A DNA stretch of 64,000 nucleotides from Burkholderia ambifaria. Lineage in GTDB: Bacteria; Pseudomonadota; Gammaproteobacteria; Burkholderiales; Burkholderiaceae. Both the position numbers and the translations under genes were made by a program. Location of the stretch: positions 249,292-313,291 of the forward strand of contig NZ_LKPJ01000004.1 in NCBI RefSeq assembly GCF_001443045.1. The letters are read 5' to 3'. The notes below the pieces were generated by a model. That model searched no databases and was not told the origin of the DNA. It worked only from the letters and a program-made list of their open reading frames with translations. Shown here piece after piece: positions 54,660 to 63,906 of the stretch (position 1 is the first letter of the stretch; each line of letters begins with the position of its first letter).

Positions 54660-55799
54660 ATGAAGTTTTCCCTCATCTACGAAGCCCAGACCACCGACGC
54701 ATCGCGCGAGGGCGACCACCGGGTGTTCCAGGAGACGGTCGAGCAGGCGCTGCTGGCCGAGCAGGTCGGCTTCGACACGATCTGGTGCGTGGAGCACACG
54801 TCGCTGACCCACTATGCGCACATGAGCGCGCCGGAAACCTTCCTTGCGTACCTGGCCGGCCGTACGACGCGCATCGGCCTCGGTCACGGCGTCGTGTGCC
54901 TGCCGCCGGCGATGAACCATCCGATCAAGGTCGCCGAGCGCGTCGCGCTGCTCGACATCCTGTCGGGCGGCCGCGTGCATTTCGGTGTCGGCAAGGGCGG
55001 CAGCCAGCAGGAGGCGGGCGCGTTCGGCTACGACCTCAACGAACTGCAGCCGATGATCGACGAGTCGATGTACCTGGTGCCGAAGATGTTCGTGCAGGAC
55101 GAGATCGAGCACGACGGCAAGTACATCAAGATTCCGAAGCGTCCGATCCACCCGAAGCCGATGCAGGATCCGCATCCGCCGATGTACCTCGCGTGCACGA
55201 ACACCGATGCGCTGCTGCGCGCAGGACAGCGCGGGATGGGCGCGCTGGTGCTCGGTTTCGGCGGCCCGGACGAAGTCGCGAAGAAGAACGCGGTGTATCG
55301 CGAAGCGTGGGCGAACCGCAAGCCGGAAGACCAGGTCGGCTTCCGCCCGACCCGGCACCTCGCGGCGCTGTGCCCGACGGTCGTGATGGCCGACGGCCAG
55401 AAGGCCCGCAAGATCGGCATCCGCGGCCAGCGCTACTTCATGGAGTCGCTCGCGTACTGGTACACGGGCGGCGAGCGTCCGGACCCGGCGAAGTGGGGCG
55501 ACGACCTCGTGCAGGCCGATACCGGCGAGATGGTGATCCGTTCGCGCTTCGCGTCGGAGGAAGTCGTCGTGAACTTCGCCGATCCGGCGCTCGCGATGAT
55601 GAACCCGAACCACGCGTACGGCACGGTCGACGACTGCATCGGCTACGTGGGCCGCCTGCAGGAAGCGGGCGTCGACGAAGTGCTGTTCCTCTGCCAGATG
55701 GGCACGGTGCCGCACGACGCGCAGATGGAGACGATCCGCAACATCGGCGAGCACGTGATCCCGTTCTTCAACAAGGAAAAGGAACGCGCCTGCGCATGA
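54660..55799 (+). CDS. LLM-class flavin-dependent monooxygenase
   Basis: The 379-residue product is a bacterial-luciferase-like monooxygenase using reduced flavin. It shows QALLAEQVGFDTIWCVEHTS, AYLAGRTTRIGLGHGV, AERVALLDILSGGRVHFGVG and later GFGGPDEV, the usual LLM pattern. ATG 54660 has GGAG nine bases upstream. It is the first gene of a seven-gene operon. Reduced flavin could come from the flavin reductase encoded at 58930. Possible roles are ring hydroxylation or Baeyer-Villiger oxygenation of a cyclic ketone. Confidence 0.9.
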   Translation: MKFSLIYEAQTTDASREGDHRVFQETVEQALLAEQVGFDTIWCVEHTSLTHYAHMSAPETFLAYLAGRTTRIGLGHGVVCLPPAMNHPIKVAERVALLDILSGGRVHFGVGKGGSQQEAGAFGYDLNELQPMIDESMYLVPKMFVQDEIEHDGKYIKIPKRPIHPKPMQDPHPPMYLACTNTDALLRAGQRGMGALVLGFGGPDEVAKKNAVYREAWANRKPEDQVGFRPTRHLAALCPTVVMADGQKARKIGIRGQRYFMESLAYWYTGGERPDPAKWGDDLVQADTGEMVIRSRFASEEVVVNFADPALAMMNPNHAYGTVDDCIGYVGRLQEAGVDEVLFLCQMGTVPHDAQMETIRNIGEHVIPFFNKEKERACA

Positions 55800-55968
55800 G
55801 GCGGGCAGGGCCGCGCCGCGCCCGTCGTCCCTTCGGACGATGCGGCGCGCCCGCGCGAGCCCGACCATCGGCAGCTGGAACCCTCGCTCGCGGCGCCGGC
55901 CGCGACGAACCACATAGAGAGACCGGGGTGGGCGCCGCCGCGCGCGCTCCGTATCACAGGAGACATTC

Positions 55969-57162
55969 GTGCATCGCGACAACGATTCGAACGCACTGGC
56001 CGCCACGCTGATCGCCCGGGCCGAGGCGCTTGCGCCGACGCTCGCCGGCCGCGCCGCGCAGGCGGAAGCGCAGGGCCGCATCCCGGCCGAGACGATCGCC
56101 GACATGCAGGCCGCCGGCTTCTTCAAGGTGCTGCAGCCGAAGCGCTACGGCGGCTACGAACTCGATCCGCAGGCCTTTTTCGACATCCAGATGGCGCTCG
56201 CGCGCGGCTGTATGTCGACTGCGTGGGTGTACGGCGTCGTCGGCGTGCACAACTGGCAGCTCGCGCTGTTCGACGAACGCGCGCAGCAGGACGTATGGGG
56301 CAAGGATCCGGCAACGCTGATCGCGTCGACCTACATGCCGGTCGGCCGCGTGACGCCGGTCGACTGCGGCTTCCGCCTGTCCGGCCACTGGAAGTTCTCG
56401 AGCGGCAGCGAACTGTGCGAATGGGTGTTCCTCGGCGCACTGGTGCCGCCGGCCGTTGCCGGCCAGCCGCCCGAATACCGCACCTTCCTGCTGCCCAAAT
56501 CCGACTACCGGATCCAGCAGGACTGGGACGTGCTCGGCTTGCGCGCGACCGGCAGCCACGACATCGTCGTCGACGACGTGTTCGTGCCCGCGTACCGCAC
56601 GCACAAGGCGATCGACGGGATGATGGGCACGAGCCCCGGCCTCGCCGTCAACGATGCGCCGCTGTTCAAGCTGCCGTTCGCGCAGATCTTCGTGCGCGCG
56701 GTGTGCACGTCGTGCATCGGCGCGCTGCAGGGCGCGCTCGACGATTTCACCGGCTATGCGGCGACGCGCGTGTCGGCCAACAGCGGTGCGAAGACGACCG
56801 ACGATCCGGGGGCGCAGAACGCGTGCGCGAACGCGGCCGTCGCGATCGACGAGATGAAGGTGCTGCTCAAGCGTAATTTCGCGGAACTGATGGCGTCGGT
56901 CACTGGCGGCCCGGCCGTGTCGATCGAGCGCCGCGTGCATTTCCGCTACCAGTCCGCGCAGGTCGCCGAGCGTTGCGCGCAGGCCGCGAACGCGCTGCTG
57001 CGCTACGCGGGCGGCAACGGCATCTATCACCGCAACCCGCTGGTGCGCCGCTTCCTCGACCTGCATGCGGCCCGTGCGCACTACGCGAACAACGTGGACC
57101 GTTTCGGCCAGAACCTCGGCGCCGTGATGCTCGGCCGCGAGAACACCGACTTCTTCATCTGA
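55969..57162 (+). CDS. Flavin-dependent monooxygenase of the acyl-CoA dehydrogenase fold (HsaA/HpaB-C2 type)
   Basis: The 397-residue product has the acyl-CoA dehydrogenase fold, with N-terminal helices (IPAETIADMQAAGFFKVLQP), a mid beta domain (SGHWKFSSGSELCEWVF) and WDVLGLRATGSHDIVVDDVF. Fusion-free proteins of this type next to a flavin reductase are usually two-component hydroxylases, such as HsaA of cholesterol degradation. The GTG start at 55969 is preceded by CAGGAG. It lies 10 bases before the dehydrogenase gene. Confidence 0.88.
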   Translation: MHRDNDSNALAATLIARAEALAPTLAGRAAQAEAQGRIPAETIADMQAAGFFKVLQPKRYGGYELDPQAFFDIQMALARGCMSTAWVYGVVGVHNWQLALFDERAQQDVWGKDPATLIASTYMPVGRVTPVDCGFRLSGHWKFSSGSELCEWVFLGALVPPAVAGQPPEYRTFLLPKSDYRIQQDWDVLGLRATGSHDIVVDDVFVPAYRTHKAIDGMMGTSPGLAVNDAPLFKLPFAQIFVRAVCTSCIGALQGALDDFTGYAATRVSANSGAKTTDDPGAQNACANAAVAIDEMKVLLKRNFAELMASVTGGPAVSIERRVHFRYQSAQVAERCAQAANALLRYAGGNGIYHRNPLVRRFLDLHAARAHYANNVDRFGQNLGAVMLGRENTDFFI

Positions 57163-57172
57163 CGGGGACACG

Positions 57173-58933
57173 ATGAACGACCCGCAAGCACAGCAATACG
57201 TGTTCGACGTGGTGGTCGTCGGTTCGGGCGCGGGTGCGCTGCTCGCCGCGTGCCGCGCGGCCGACCGCGGCCTGTCCGTCGTCGTGATCGAGAAGACGGC
57301 GCTGTACGGCGGCACGTCGGCCGTTTCGGGCGGCGGCATCTGGGTGCCGTGCAACCACCATATTGCCGAGCTGGGCGCGACCGATTCGCGCGAGGCCGCG
57401 CGCGGCTACATCGACGCCTGCGTGGCCGGCGAATCGACACCCGAGAAGATCGACACGTATCTCGACCGCGCACCGGAGATGCTGCGCTACCTGGAATCGA
57501 AGACACCGGTGCGTTACCAGTCGCTGCCGAAGTACGCGGACTATTTCCAGAAGGTGCCGGGCGCGATGCCGGGTTATCGCGCGCTCGATCCGATGCCGTT
57601 CGACGGCGGGCTGCTCGGCGACGAGTTCGACCGGCTGCGGCCGGCGTCGCCCGGTACGCTGATCGGCGGGCGCGTGGCCGTGACGTCGAAGGAAGCGCAC
57701 ACGCTGTTCTCGCGCGGGCCGGGCTTCATGAAGCTCGCGATCGCGCAGTTCGGCCGCTACTGGCTCGATCTCGGGATGCGCCGCCGTACGCGGCGCGACC
57801 GGCGCCTGACGCTCGGCAATGCGCTGATCGGCGGGTTGCGCCGCGCGCTGCTCGACCGCAACGTGCCCGTGTGGCTCGACACGCCGATGCGCGACCTGCT
57901 CGACGTGGACGGCCGCGTGACCGGCGTGCGCGCGCAGCGCTTCGGGCAACCGGTGACGATCGCCGCGCGGCGCGGCGTGATCCTCGGCGCGGGCGGCTTC
58001 GAGCGCAACCAGCCGATGCGCGAGCGCTATCTGCCGCAGCCGACACAGGCGCAGTGGAGTGCGACGCCGCCCGCCAATACCGGTGACGCGATCGCCGAAG
58101 GCCATCGGCTCGGCGGCGCGCTGGCGCTGATGGAGCACGTGTGGGGCGCGCCGACGGTCGGTGTCGCCGGCGAGGAGAAGCAGCGCGCGCTGTTCGTCGA
58201 ACGCAACCTGCCGGGCTGCGTGATCGTGAACAGCCTCGGCAAGCGCTTCGTCAACGAAGCCGCGCCGTATTCGGAATTCGTGCCGGCGATGTATCGCGAC
58301 CATGCGCGCACCGGTGCGAGCGTGCCGGCATGGATGGTGTTCGACGCGCGGTTTCGCCGCAAGTATCCGTGCGGGCCGATCATGCCGGCGTCGATGATGC
58401 CCGATTCGCGGATCCCGGCCGCGTTCCGCGACGTGATCGTGAAAGCCGACACGATCGACGCGCTCGCCACGCGCATCGGCGTCGACGCCGCCGGCCTGCA
58501 CGACACGCTGCGCGACATGGCGCGCTACGCCGTCACCGGGATCGACGAGGCGTTCGGCAAGGGTGACAACCTGTTCGACACGTACTACGGCGATCCGCAG
58601 AACAAACCGAACCCGTGCCTCGGGCCGGTCGACCAGGCGCCGTTCTACGCGGTGCGGATCGACGCGGGCGACATCGGCACGAAGGGCGGGCTCGTCACCG
58701 ACGTGCACGCCCGCGTGCTGCGCGCCGACGGCGAGCCGATCGACGGCCTCTACGCGATCGGCAACACCAGCGCCTCGATGATGGGCGCGAGCTACCCCGG
58801 CGCGGGCTCGACGCTCGGTCCGGCGATGACCTTCGGGTATCTCGCCGCCGACCACCTGGCTGCTCGCGCAGCCGACGCCGGCGGGCAGCCCGCCCGGCCA
58901 TCCACGACTGAACTTGACGGAGTCCGATCATGA
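57173..58933 (+). CDS. 3-ketosteroid delta-1-dehydrogenase-like flavoprotein
   Basis: The 586-residue protein has an N-terminal FAD-binding Rossmann motif (DVVVVGSGAGALLAACRAAD) and ends with the KstD-type block GLYAIGNTSASMMGASYPG, then GAGSTLGPAMTFGYLAA. The GGTSAVSGGGIWVP segment near residue 43 is also typical. KstD enzymes introduce a double bond in a cyclic ketone, the step that prepares ring opening. The stop overlaps the next start (ATGA). The substrate is not necessarily a steroid. Confidence 0.88.
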   Translation: MNDPQAQQYVFDVVVVGSGAGALLAACRAADRGLSVVVIEKTALYGGTSAVSGGGIWVPCNHHIAELGATDSREAARGYIDACVAGESTPEKIDTYLDRAPEMLRYLESKTPVRYQSLPKYADYFQKVPGAMPGYRALDPMPFDGGLLGDEFDRLRPASPGTLIGGRVAVTSKEAHTLFSRGPGFMKLAIAQFGRYWLDLGMRRRTRRDRRLTLGNALIGGLRRALLDRNVPVWLDTPMRDLLDVDGRVTGVRAQRFGQPVTIAARRGVILGAGGFERNQPMRERYLPQPTQAQWSATPPANTGDAIAEGHRLGGALALMEHVWGAPTVGVAGEEKQRALFVERNLPGCVIVNSLGKRFVNEAAPYSEFVPAMYRDHARTGASVPAWMVFDARFRRKYPCGPIMPASMMPDSRIPAAFRDVIVKADTIDALATRIGVDAAGLHDTLRDMARYAVTGIDEAFGKGDNLFDTYYGDPQNKPNPCLGPVDQAPFYAVRIDAGDIGTKGGLVTDVHARVLRADGEPIDGLYAIGNTSASMMGASYPGAGSTLGPAMTFGYLAADHLAARAADAGGQPARPSTTELDGVRS

Positions 58934-59448
58934 GCGATCTCACCACCCATCCGCTGCGCACCGACATGTTGCTCGCGATGCGCCGCCTCGCGCGCTCCGT
59001 CACGGTCATCAGCAGCGCGCACGACGGCCGGCGCTATTCGATGTCCGCGACGGCGGTCGATTCGCTGTCGACCGATCCGCCTTCGCTGCTGATCTGCATC
59101 AACCGCACCGCATCGCTGTATCCGCCGCTCGACGCGGGCGCCGGGTTCTGCGTGAACGTGCTGTCGGCGGCCCACGAAGGCATCGCGATCGACTGCAGCG
59201 GCCGCCTGAAGGGCGAGGCGCGCTTCACGACCGGCGACTGGCACACGTCGGCCCACGGCGTGCCGTATCTGCGCGACGCACAGGCGAGCCTCGTGTGCGA
59301 GCAGGACGGCCGCTTCGAATACGGCACGCATACGGTGTTCATCGGGCGCATCCGCGAGGTGCTGATGAGCGGTGACGTCGATCCGCTCGTCTATCTCGAC
59401 GGTGCCTACACGACGCCCGGCGCGCCGGTGGCCCGTGCGGCCGCGTGA
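58930..59448 (+). CDS. Flavin reductase (HsaB/HpaC type)
   Basis: The 172-residue protein matches the flavin reductase domain: FMN/NADH binding pattern RRLARSVTVISSAHDGRRYSM, ATAVDSLSTDPPSLLICIN, AGFCVNVLSAAHE. It would supply reduced flavin to the monooxygenases at 55969 and 54660. Its ATG overlaps the KstD-like stop and 15 bases separate it from the next gene. Confidence 0.9.
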   Translation: MSDLTTHPLRTDMLLAMRRLARSVTVISSAHDGRRYSMSATAVDSLSTDPPSLLICINRTASLYPPLDAGAGFCVNVLSAAHEGIAIDCSGRLKGEARFTTGDWHTSAHGVPYLRDAQASLVCEQDGRFEYGTHTVFIGRIREVLMSGDVDPLVYLDGAYTTPGAPVARAAA

Positions 59449-59463
59449 CGTGAGGAGCCGGCC

Positions 59464-60513
59464 ATGAGCGATTCGCGCTTCCATCGGCTGACCGTTGCCG
59501 AAGTGATTGCCGAAAGCGACGACGCGTGCTCGTTCGTGTTCGACGTGCCGGCCGCGTTGCGTGACGCCTTCGCGTACCGGCCCGGTCAGTTCCTGACATT
59601 GAACGTGCCATGCGCGGACGCGACCGTCGCGCGCTGCTATTCGCTGTCGAGCGCGCCCGGCATCGATGCCGCGCCGAAGATCACCGTCAAGCGCGTGCGC
59701 GACGGCCGCGCGTCGAACTGGCTGTGCGACCGCGTGAAGGCGGGCGACACGCTCGACGTGCTGCCGCCGGCCGGCGTCTTCACGCCGCGCACGCTCGATG
59801 GCGACCTGCTGCTGTTCGCGGGCGGCAGCGGCATCACGCCGGTGCTGTCGATCCTGAAATCGGCGCTCGTGCACGGGCGCGGGATGCTGACGCTGATCTA
59901 TGCGAACCGCGACGAACGCTCGGTGATTTTCCGCGCCGAGCTGCAGCAGCTCGCGCAGCGCCATCCGGGCCGCGTGCGTGTGATCCACTGGCTCGACAGC
60001 GTGCAGGGCATCCCGCAGCAGCGCCATCTCGAGGAACTCGCGCGGCCGTTCAGCCAGCAGGAGACCTTCATCTGCGGGCCCGCGCTGTTCATGGAGAACG
60101 CACTGGCCGCGATGCTCGGCCTTGGGTTGCCGCGAGCGCGCGTGCACGTCGAGCGTTTTGCGTCGTTGCCCGATGCGCCGGCGCAGGCTGCTGATATGGC
60201 GGCGTCGAACGCAGCGGCGGCCGCAGCGTCCGGCGACGGCGCGGCGATCGAGACGGTGCTCGACGGCGATGCGTTCGCTTTCGACAGCGCGCCTGGCGAA
60301 ACGCTGCTCGACGCGATGCTGCGCGCGGGCGTGCCGGCACCGAATTCCTGCCGGATGGGGCAATGCGGCGCGTGCATGTGCCGGATCGAGCGCGGCGAGG
60401 TCGCGCTCGACAGCAACCACGTGCTCGACGACGACGAGATCGCGGCCGGCTGGACGCTCGCCTGTTGCGCACGACCCGCGAGCGATGCGCTGCGCGTGGT
60501 GTTTCCCGACTGA
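59464..60513 (+). CDS. Ferredoxin-type NAD(P)H reductase (KshB-like)
   Basis: The 349-residue protein has three parts: an FAD domain with RCYSLSSAPG, an NAD(P)-binding domain with FAGGSGITPVLSILKS, and a C-terminal plant-type [2Fe-2S] domain with Cys in CRMGQCGACMC plus a late ACC. This is the layout of reductases serving Rieske oxygenases such as 3-ketosteroid 9-alpha-hydroxylase. No Rieske oxygenase gene is in the operon, so its partner lies elsewhere or it serves another enzyme. The linker before the last domain is Ala-rich. Confidence 0.9.
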   Translation: MSDSRFHRLTVAEVIAESDDACSFVFDVPAALRDAFAYRPGQFLTLNVPCADATVARCYSLSSAPGIDAAPKITVKRVRDGRASNWLCDRVKAGDTLDVLPPAGVFTPRTLDGDLLLFAGGSGITPVLSILKSALVHGRGMLTLIYANRDERSVIFRAELQQLAQRHPGRVRVIHWLDSVQGIPQQRHLEELARPFSQQETFICGPALFMENALAAMLGLGLPRARVHVERFASLPDAPAQAADMAASNAAAAAASGDGAAIETVLDGDAFAFDSAPGETLLDAMLRAGVPAPNSCRMGQCGACMCRIERGEVALDSNHVLDDDEIAAGWTLACCARPASDALRVVFPD

Positions 60514-60552
60514 GCCGCGGCGCGCCGGCGGCGCGCACGGTCACCCTGATCT

Positions 60553-62139
60553 ATGACGATGGACAACGAAATCCTCACCACGCCCGCGCTGATCGCGCGG
60601 GCTGCCGCGCGCCACGGTGCGCATCCGGCAATCGAGTCGGAGCATGGCCGGCTGACCTATGCGGAACTCGACGCGGCCCGCATCGAAGCGGCGCGCGCGC
60701 TGCTTGCGAGCGGCATCGACGCCGGCGACCGCATCGCCGTCTGGGCACCGAACCTGCCGCAATGGATCGTCGCGGCGCTCGCGATCCACACCGTCGGCGC
60801 GATCCTCGTGCCGGTCAACACGCGGATGAAAGGAATGGAGGTCGGCGGCATCCTGCACGACGGCGGCGCGCGGCTGCTGTTCTGCTGCGGCACCTTCCTC
60901 GGCGAATCGTATCCGGCGATGCTCGCGCCGCACCGGCCCGCGACGCTCGAACGCGTCGTCGTGTTCGACGGCGAGCCACCGTCCGGCGCGCGCGACGAGA
61001 CCTGGAACGCGTTCCTCGCGCGCGGCGCGGCGGTGCCGCTCGATGCGGTGCGCGAGCGCGAGGCGCAGGTGACACCCGACACCGTGATGGACCTGATGTT
61101 CACGTCCGGTACGACCGGCCGCCCGAAGGGCGTGATGACCGCGCACGGGCAGAACCTGCGGGCCGCGCAGGCATGGGCGACGATCGCCGGCGTGCGCCGG
61201 GACGACCGCTACCTGATCGTCAATCCGTTCTTCCATACGTTCGGCTACAAGGCCGGCTGGCTCGCCGCGCTGTCGAGCGGCGCGACCGTGCTGCCGCATC
61301 TTGTGTTCCAGCCGGCCGACGTATTGCGGCGCGTCGCCGACGAGCGCGTGTCGGTGCTGCCCGGCCCGCCGACGCTGTACTACGCGCTGCTCGATGCGCC
61401 AGATCGCGCGGCGCGCGACCTGTCGTCGCTGCGGATCGCGGTGACGGGCGCGGCCGCGATCGCGCCGAGCCTGATCGAGCGGATGCGCACGGAACTCGGC
61501 TTCGAGACGGTACTGACCGGCTACGGGCTGACCGAATCGTGCGGCTTCGCGACGCTGTGCCGGCACGGCGACGACGCCGAGACGGTCGCCTGCACGTCGG
61601 GCCGGCCGATGCCGGACGTCGAGCTGCGCATCGCGGGGTCGGACGGCGCGGCGCTCGGGCCGGACGAAACCGGCGAGATCTGGGTGCGCGGCTACAACGT
61701 GATGCGCGGCTACTTCAACCAGCCGGACGCGACGCGCGAAACCGTCGATGCGCAAGGCTGGCTGCATACGGGCGACCTCGGCTGCGTCGATGCGAGCGGC
61801 AACCTGAAGATCACCGACCGGATCAAGGACATGTTCATCGTCGGCGGCTTCAACTGCTATCCGGCCGAGATCGAGCGGCTGCTGACCGCGCATCCGGCGA
61901 TCGCGCAGGTCGCGCTGGTCGGCGTGCCCGATATGCGGCTCGGCGAAGTCGGCCATGCGTATGTCGTGTTGCGTCCCGGCGCGCACGTCGACGCCGGTGC
62001 ACTGAACGACTGGGCGCGCGGCAACATGGCGAACTACAAGGTGCCGCGGTATTTCACGTTCGTCGAGCAATTGCCGACGAGTGCGGCCGGGAAGGTGCTG
62101 AAGTACCGGCTGCGCGCGGGCGCCGACGCGGCGGCCTGA
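60553..62139 (+). CDS. Acyl-CoA ligase (FadD3-like)
   Basis: The 528-residue enzyme activates a carboxylic acid to its CoA thioester using ATP. Motifs of the ANL superfamily are intact: FTSGTTGRPKGVM (ATP loop), YGLTESCG, GWLHTGDLG and the catalytic Lys region TSAAGKVLKYRLR near the C-terminus. FadD3 of actinobacteria activates the steroid-derived acid HIP, and this protein has the matching length. It lies downstream of the ring-oxygenation genes, which fits activation of a ring-cleavage acid. Which acid is used is unknown. Confidence 0.88.
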   Translation: MTMDNEILTTPALIARAAARHGAHPAIESEHGRLTYAELDAARIEAARALLASGIDAGDRIAVWAPNLPQWIVAALAIHTVGAILVPVNTRMKGMEVGGILHDGGARLLFCCGTFLGESYPAMLAPHRPATLERVVVFDGEPPSGARDETWNAFLARGAAVPLDAVREREAQVTPDTVMDLMFTSGTTGRPKGVMTAHGQNLRAAQAWATIAGVRRDDRYLIVNPFFHTFGYKAGWLAALSSGATVLPHLVFQPADVLRRVADERVSVLPGPPTLYYALLDAPDRAARDLSSLRIAVTGAAAIAPSLIERMRTELGFETVLTGYGLTESCGFATLCRHGDDAETVACTSGRPMPDVELRIAGSDGAALGPDETGEIWVRGYNVMRGYFNQPDATRETVDAQGWLHTGDLGCVDASGNLKITDRIKDMFIVGGFNCYPAEIERLLTAHPAIAQVALVGVPDMRLGEVGHAYVVLRPGAHVDAGALNDWARGNMANYKVPRYFTFVEQLPTSAAGKVLKYRLRAGADAAA

Positions 62140-62175
62140 GCGCGTCGCACGACACCACACCAACGGGAGGAACGC

Positions 62176-62949
62176 ATGTACGACAACGGATTTCCGCAGG
62201 GCGCGGTGCTCGTGTTCGGCGGCAGCGGCGGGATCGGGCAGGGCGTCGCGCTCGAATTCGCGCGCGCCGGCGTGCCGGTCGCGCTCGGTTATCGCAGCAG
62301 GGCCGACGTGGCCGAGCGCGTCGCGCGCAGCCTGCGCGATGCAGGCGTCGCGGCCACCACGCATCGCGCGGACGTGACCGATCCCGCGCAGATCGATGCG
62401 GCGCTCGTGGCCGCGATCGATACGCATGGCCGCGTGCACACGATCGTATGGGCGGCCGGCCCGTTCGTGAACCAGCGCCATATCGGCGATATGACGCATG
62501 ACGACTGGCGTCGCGCGATCGCGGTCGAGACGGTCGGCTTCTTCAACGCGGCGAAGGCCGCGTTGCCGCACTTCCGTGCATCGGGCGGCGGGTCGTTCGT
62601 CACGCTCGGCTCGGCCGGACATCTGCGCTGGCCCGATCGCGACGGGCTGTCGGTCGCGCCGAAGGCGGCGAACGAGGCGCTGGTGAAGGGGCTCGCGCGC
62701 GAGGAGGGGCGATACGAGATCCGCGCGAATTCGATCCTCGTCGGCGTGATCGAGGCGGGGATGTTTCCGGTGCTGCTCGAACAGGGACAGTTCGACCAGG
62801 CGTGGATCGACGAGACGCAGAAAATGCTTGCGCTCAAGCGCTGGGGGAAGACGCACGATATCGGGCGCGCGGCGGTGTTTCTCGCGTCGGATCGCGCGAA
62901 TTACATCACCGGGCAGCAGTTGAATGTGTCGGGTGGGTATGGCCTGTAG
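62176..62949 (+). CDS. SDR-family protein lacking the catalytic Tyr
   Basis: The 257-residue protein is a short-chain dehydrogenase/reductase with a cofactor loop GGSGGIGQG, the WAAG motif (NNAG position) and the C-terminal ITGQQLNVSGGYGL. The catalytic Ser is Ser146 and Lys is Lys163, but the position expected for Tyr (S+13) is Ser159 (TCG at 62650). Without Tyr, normal oxidoreduction of an alcohol would be impaired, so the protein may bind a substrate or use another acid. GGGAGGAA is upstream of the ATG. A terminator-like hairpin follows (62960-62983). Confidence 0.88.
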   Translation: MYDNGFPQGAVLVFGGSGGIGQGVALEFARAGVPVALGYRSRADVAERVARSLRDAGVAATTHRADVTDPAQIDAALVAAIDTHGRVHTIVWAAGPFVNQRHIGDMTHDDWRRAIAVETVGFFNAAKAALPHFRASGGGSFVTLGSAGHLRWPDRDGLSVAPKAANEALVKGLAREEGRYEIRANSILVGVIEAGMFPVLLEQGQFDQAWIDETQKMLALKRWGKTHDIGRAAVFLASDRANYITGQQLNVSGGYGL

Positions 62950-62959
62950 GGGATGGGCG

Positions 62960-62983
62960 GAGCCCGCTTGGGCGAGCGGGCTC
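62960..62983 (+). terminator. Hairpin after the catabolic operon
   Basis: GAGCCCGC (62960-62967) and GCGGGCTC (62976-62983) pair perfectly around an 8-base loop. No T run follows. It lies between convergent genes and probably ends both transcripts. Confidence 0.55.
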
Positions 62984-62997
62984 GACAGCGGGGCGGG

Positions 62998-63906
62998 TCA
63001 GTTGTCTTGGGCGCTGACGTCGCCGGTTTGCGCAATCTTCGTCAGCACGCGTTTCTGATATGCATACCAGGACGCCAGGCATGCTTTGTCACGACAATTT
63101 TTCTCGCGAAAATTCCATTGCTTCCGCGTTCGTTCGGCAAAAGCCGTCTTGTCGCTGACAGCGTCCTTTGCCTGCTGGTACGTTGCGGCGAGATCTCGGT
63201 CGTCGGCCGCAAGATCTGGATCGTGGCAGATCAGAAACTCCGGAATGGACTTCGCCTTGCCACAGTCGAAGCTCGTTTGTTGAAGCGGTGAAGCAGCCAC
63301 GTCGCTCGCCGGATGGTTTGCTACTGGATCGGTCGCCGGCAACGTTGATTGCGTCGGGGGCGAGGTGATCACAGATTGCTGCGGTTGATTCAACGTTGCA
63401 GTCCGTTGACCATAGGGTGTGAGCTGCCCGGACATCGCGTCTTCGATCATCGCGCCGATCAAGGAGTTGGGCACAACCCTGACGGTTTCGGTTTTCAGAA
63501 CCGAATCGCCGGCCATCGTTTGCGATTTCGCGAAATTGCACGGAGCCTGACACGTAATGCGATTCGATATGTTCGGATTGTCCTCGTCGACCAAAAGCAA
63601 AATATAACTTCCGTCCCTCAGACCAACGTAGCGCATCATCACAAGCGCCTTTGTCGCTTTTCCTGCTCGTACGTCATCTTCGCTGAGTGCTGGCTCGTAC
63701 CCGTAAGTACCATCCTGGCTCATCGCGTAGTTGTGTGACGGAGGCGGCGGGGAAGGCGCGGGCGCCGGGGAGAGGGGGAGTGACGCGGTAGTATCGCTTG
63801 CCGATTTCGGACTTGCCGGTAACGATTGCGCGCTGCTGTCGGAATGTTTCGAGTCGCAAGCTGCAACCACAGCTGCGGCCAGCAAAAGAAGTGCGATGCG
63901 TTTCAC
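62998..63906 (-). CDS. Lipoprotein with C-terminal LprI-like domain
   Basis: The 302-residue product has a signal peptide with lipobox VAAC (Cys at about 17), a long Ser/Pro-rich linker, a middle domain of unknown type (YVGLRDGSYILLLVDEDN, CQAPCNF) and a C-terminal LprI/lysozyme-inhibitor-like domain (SFDCGKAKSIPEFLICHDPD, LAADDRDLAATYQQAKD, CRDKACLASWYAYQKRVL). The Cys pattern fits the two disulfides of that family. The start is GTG. It is visibly more A/T-rich than the catabolic operon it faces, which suggests a different origin. A role in envelope protection is inferred. Confidence 0.82.
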   Translation of the reverse strand: MKRIALLLLAAAVVAACDSKHSDSSAQSLPASPKSASDTTASLPLSPAPAPSPPPPSHNYAMSQDGTYGYEPALSEDDVRAGKATKALVMMRYVGLRDGSYILLLVDEDNPNISNRITCQAPCNFAKSQTMAGDSVLKTETVRVVPNSLIGAMIEDAMSGQLTPYGQRTATLNQPQQSVITSPPTQSTLPATDPVANHPASDVAASPLQQTSFDCGKAKSIPEFLICHDPDLAADDRDLAATYQQAKDAVSDKTAFAERTRKQWNFREKNCRDKACLASWYAYQKRVLTKIAQTGDVSAQDN

